Shown here piece by piece: positions 10,707 to 11,714 of a stretch of 11,714 bases of DNA. Position numbers and translations under genes: made by a program. The DNA is taken from NCBI GenBank assembly GCA_001414345.1, contig LLCB01000706.1:1-11714 (forward strand), in the 5' to 3' direction. The DNA is from Hymenoscyphus infarciens (lineage: Eukaryota; Ascomycota; Leotiomycetes; Helotiales; Helotiaceae). Numbering within the stretch: the stretch's first letter is position 1; every line of letters begins with the position of its first letter. The notes beneath the pieces are model-generated. The model saw nothing but the letters and a program-made list of their open reading frames with translations, ran no database searches and was not told the origin of the DNA.

Positions 10707-11714
10707 ATAGAAATATATTATATATATTCTCTTACTAATTCTATTCTTTCTTAAAATAATTACTTAGATATATTTTATAAAAAGAATATATCTTTAGTAA
10801 ACTATATTCTAAGTACTTATCTTTCTATTTATCTCTTATTAAAATAATCTTAAAACTCTACTAAAAATACTTAGATCTAGTATTTACTATAAGTATACTA
10901 GTACTCTTAAAGTAAGTCTTAGCTCTTCTAATAGTATCTATCTATATACTTACTTCTCTAATAGTCTATTTAAGAGATAGCTAGTATAAAGTAAACTTCT
11001 TTCTTTTTCTTTTATAATATTAATATATAGAAGCTTTTAAATTACTAAAGCTCTCTTTAGTAGAATTAAAGTCTAGTAAGTAGAGAAGTAGAAACCTAAT
11101 TAATACTCTCTTATACTAGTATACTTTCTTAATAATCTTCTTACTTAAGTAGTAGATAGAGCTATTATTTATAATAATTACTAATTATAAGCTTTAAAAA
11201 GAATTATAAAGAGATAAAAGCTCTTTAATAATAAAGCTAGCTTTTATTAGTAAAATAAGTATAAAAGAGAGAGAACTTACTCTTTAATAGTATTACTATT
11301 ACTTACTACTATATATTCTTTAATAGTATATACTACTAGTATAGATAGTCTATCTCTACTTTAAAGCTATTATTATTTCTTTACTTAAGTACTACTTTTA
11401 CTCTATTTATAGTAGCTATCTTTTATATAATTATTACTTCTAAACTTATTAATTAATACTAATTACTTAGCTCTAAATTCTAATATTATATATTAATACT
11501 TATTTCTAAGCTCTTAGTTTCTTTAAAAAGCTACTATTTTAAGACTCTTTCTTATATATTAAATTCTTTAAAAAGCTTTTATAGTAGTAGATTAGTAGAC
11601 GTAGTTATTATATATCTTATATAAAAACTCTATAATTTCGTCTTAATAATATTAAAGGCGTTTCTCTAAAAGAAGCTTTACTACTACTAGTATCTTCTAG
11701 AATATAATATCTTA
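10707..11714 (+). pseudogene. Possible continuation of trace D, low complexity
   Basis: The frame of trace D continues to the right edge with stops at roughly one in ten codons, near background, so coding origin is not established. If read on, the product is Leu/Ser/Tyr/Thr-rich. After allowing for Pro or Ser to Leu changes it would be a Pro/Ser/Gln-rich disordered tail, especially from about 11270 to 11640. A Lys/Arg-containing patch lies at about 11195-11280. The trace is cut by the window end. Confidence 0.25.

Larger units (their letters stand above)
1..11714. other. RIP-mutated AT-rich block (whole window)
   Basis: Scanning both strands by eye, CpA or TpG dinucleotides occur about 38 times in the whole window. 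They are absent from 1-590 and from 7880-11714. With roughly 21% G+C, chance alone would give several hundred, so the depletion is of the order of 20-fold or more. ApC and GpT, which have the same composition, are abundant, so this is context-specific loss and not simple AT bias. CpG occurs about 70 times, around half of what composition predicts. Most remaining C and G sit in CpT/ApG. Loss of CpA with gain of TpA on both strands is the known product of RIP in Pezizomycotina, which acts on duplicated DNA. The block is therefore inferred to be old repeat sequence, probably heterochromatic. A centromeric or subtelomeric position is possible but not shown. Confidence 0.93.

Noticed and set aside
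1..11714. Mitochondrial, plastid or apicomplexan origin because of high A+T
   Set aside because: Those genomes are AT-rich but keep CpA and TpG. Here these two dinucleotides are nearly gone while ApC and GpT remain, which fits RIP and not general AT bias.
10707..11714. A Pro-rich protein tail as a firm gene call
   Set aside because: Turning every Leu into Pro or Ser makes almost any low-complexity frame look proline-rich, and stop density is near background. Reported only at low confidence.
1..11714. Intact small ORFs between stops
   Set aside because: Open stretches reach only a few dozen codons, have no supported start and are expected by chance or as pieces of the degraded frames. None is reported as a functional gene.

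Overview
The window is very AT-rich (roughly one fifth G+C by sampling lines). It carries an extreme dinucleotide signature: CpA and its complement TpG are almost absent on both strands. I count about 38 in 11.7 kb, where base composition alone would predict several hundred. CpT/ApG, ApC/GpT and GpC remain common, and CpG is about halved. This is the mark of repeat-induced point mutation (RIP), the premeiotic C-to-T mutation of repeated DNA in filamentous ascomycetes (Pezizomycotina). The window therefore looks like an AT-rich, heterochromatic, transposon-derived block of a fungal nuclear genome. The species cannot be named from this sequence. No intact gene, tRNA, rRNA or CRISPR array is visible, and every reading frame on both strands is closed by many TAA and TAG codons.

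Layout: (1) Positions 1-455 hold about four copies of a 110-113 bp tandem repeat that runs off the left edge. (2) Positions 456-908 are featureless. (3) Positions 909-3740 hold ghosts of coding sequence on the + strand. They are weak to about 1720, then clear in the frame of position 1722, with one stretch (2832-3098) showing 2 stops against 14 and 15 in the other two frames. (4) Positions 3740-3980 are non-coding, with a small tandem duplication. (5) Positions 3980 to about 7970 hold the best-defined ghost, a + strand gene-like trace passing through three frames. Its decayed product is rich in Ser, Leu (from Pro or Ser), Thr, Gln, Asn and Tyr, typical of a disordered protein. (6) Positions 7970-8960 show no gene, but contain a short 21-bp-period repeat resembling part of the left array. 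(7) Positions 8960-10706 hold another + strand trace, lysine-rich and probably helical. It is followed to the window end by a low-confidence trace in the same frame.

Reading the traces: RIP turns CAA, CAG and TGG codons into TAA or TAG, so stops in these frames are mostly former Gln or Trp. Many Leu, Ile, Val and Tyr codons are former Pro/Ser, Thr/Met, Ala and His/Cys. The test used is whether one frame has far fewer stops than the other two, because that is what a former gene leaves behind. All supported traces lie on the + strand, which fits one or two large mobile elements in the same orientation. I could not assign any trace to a known family. There is no working pathway here; the interest lies in the mutation record and in what the dead elements were.
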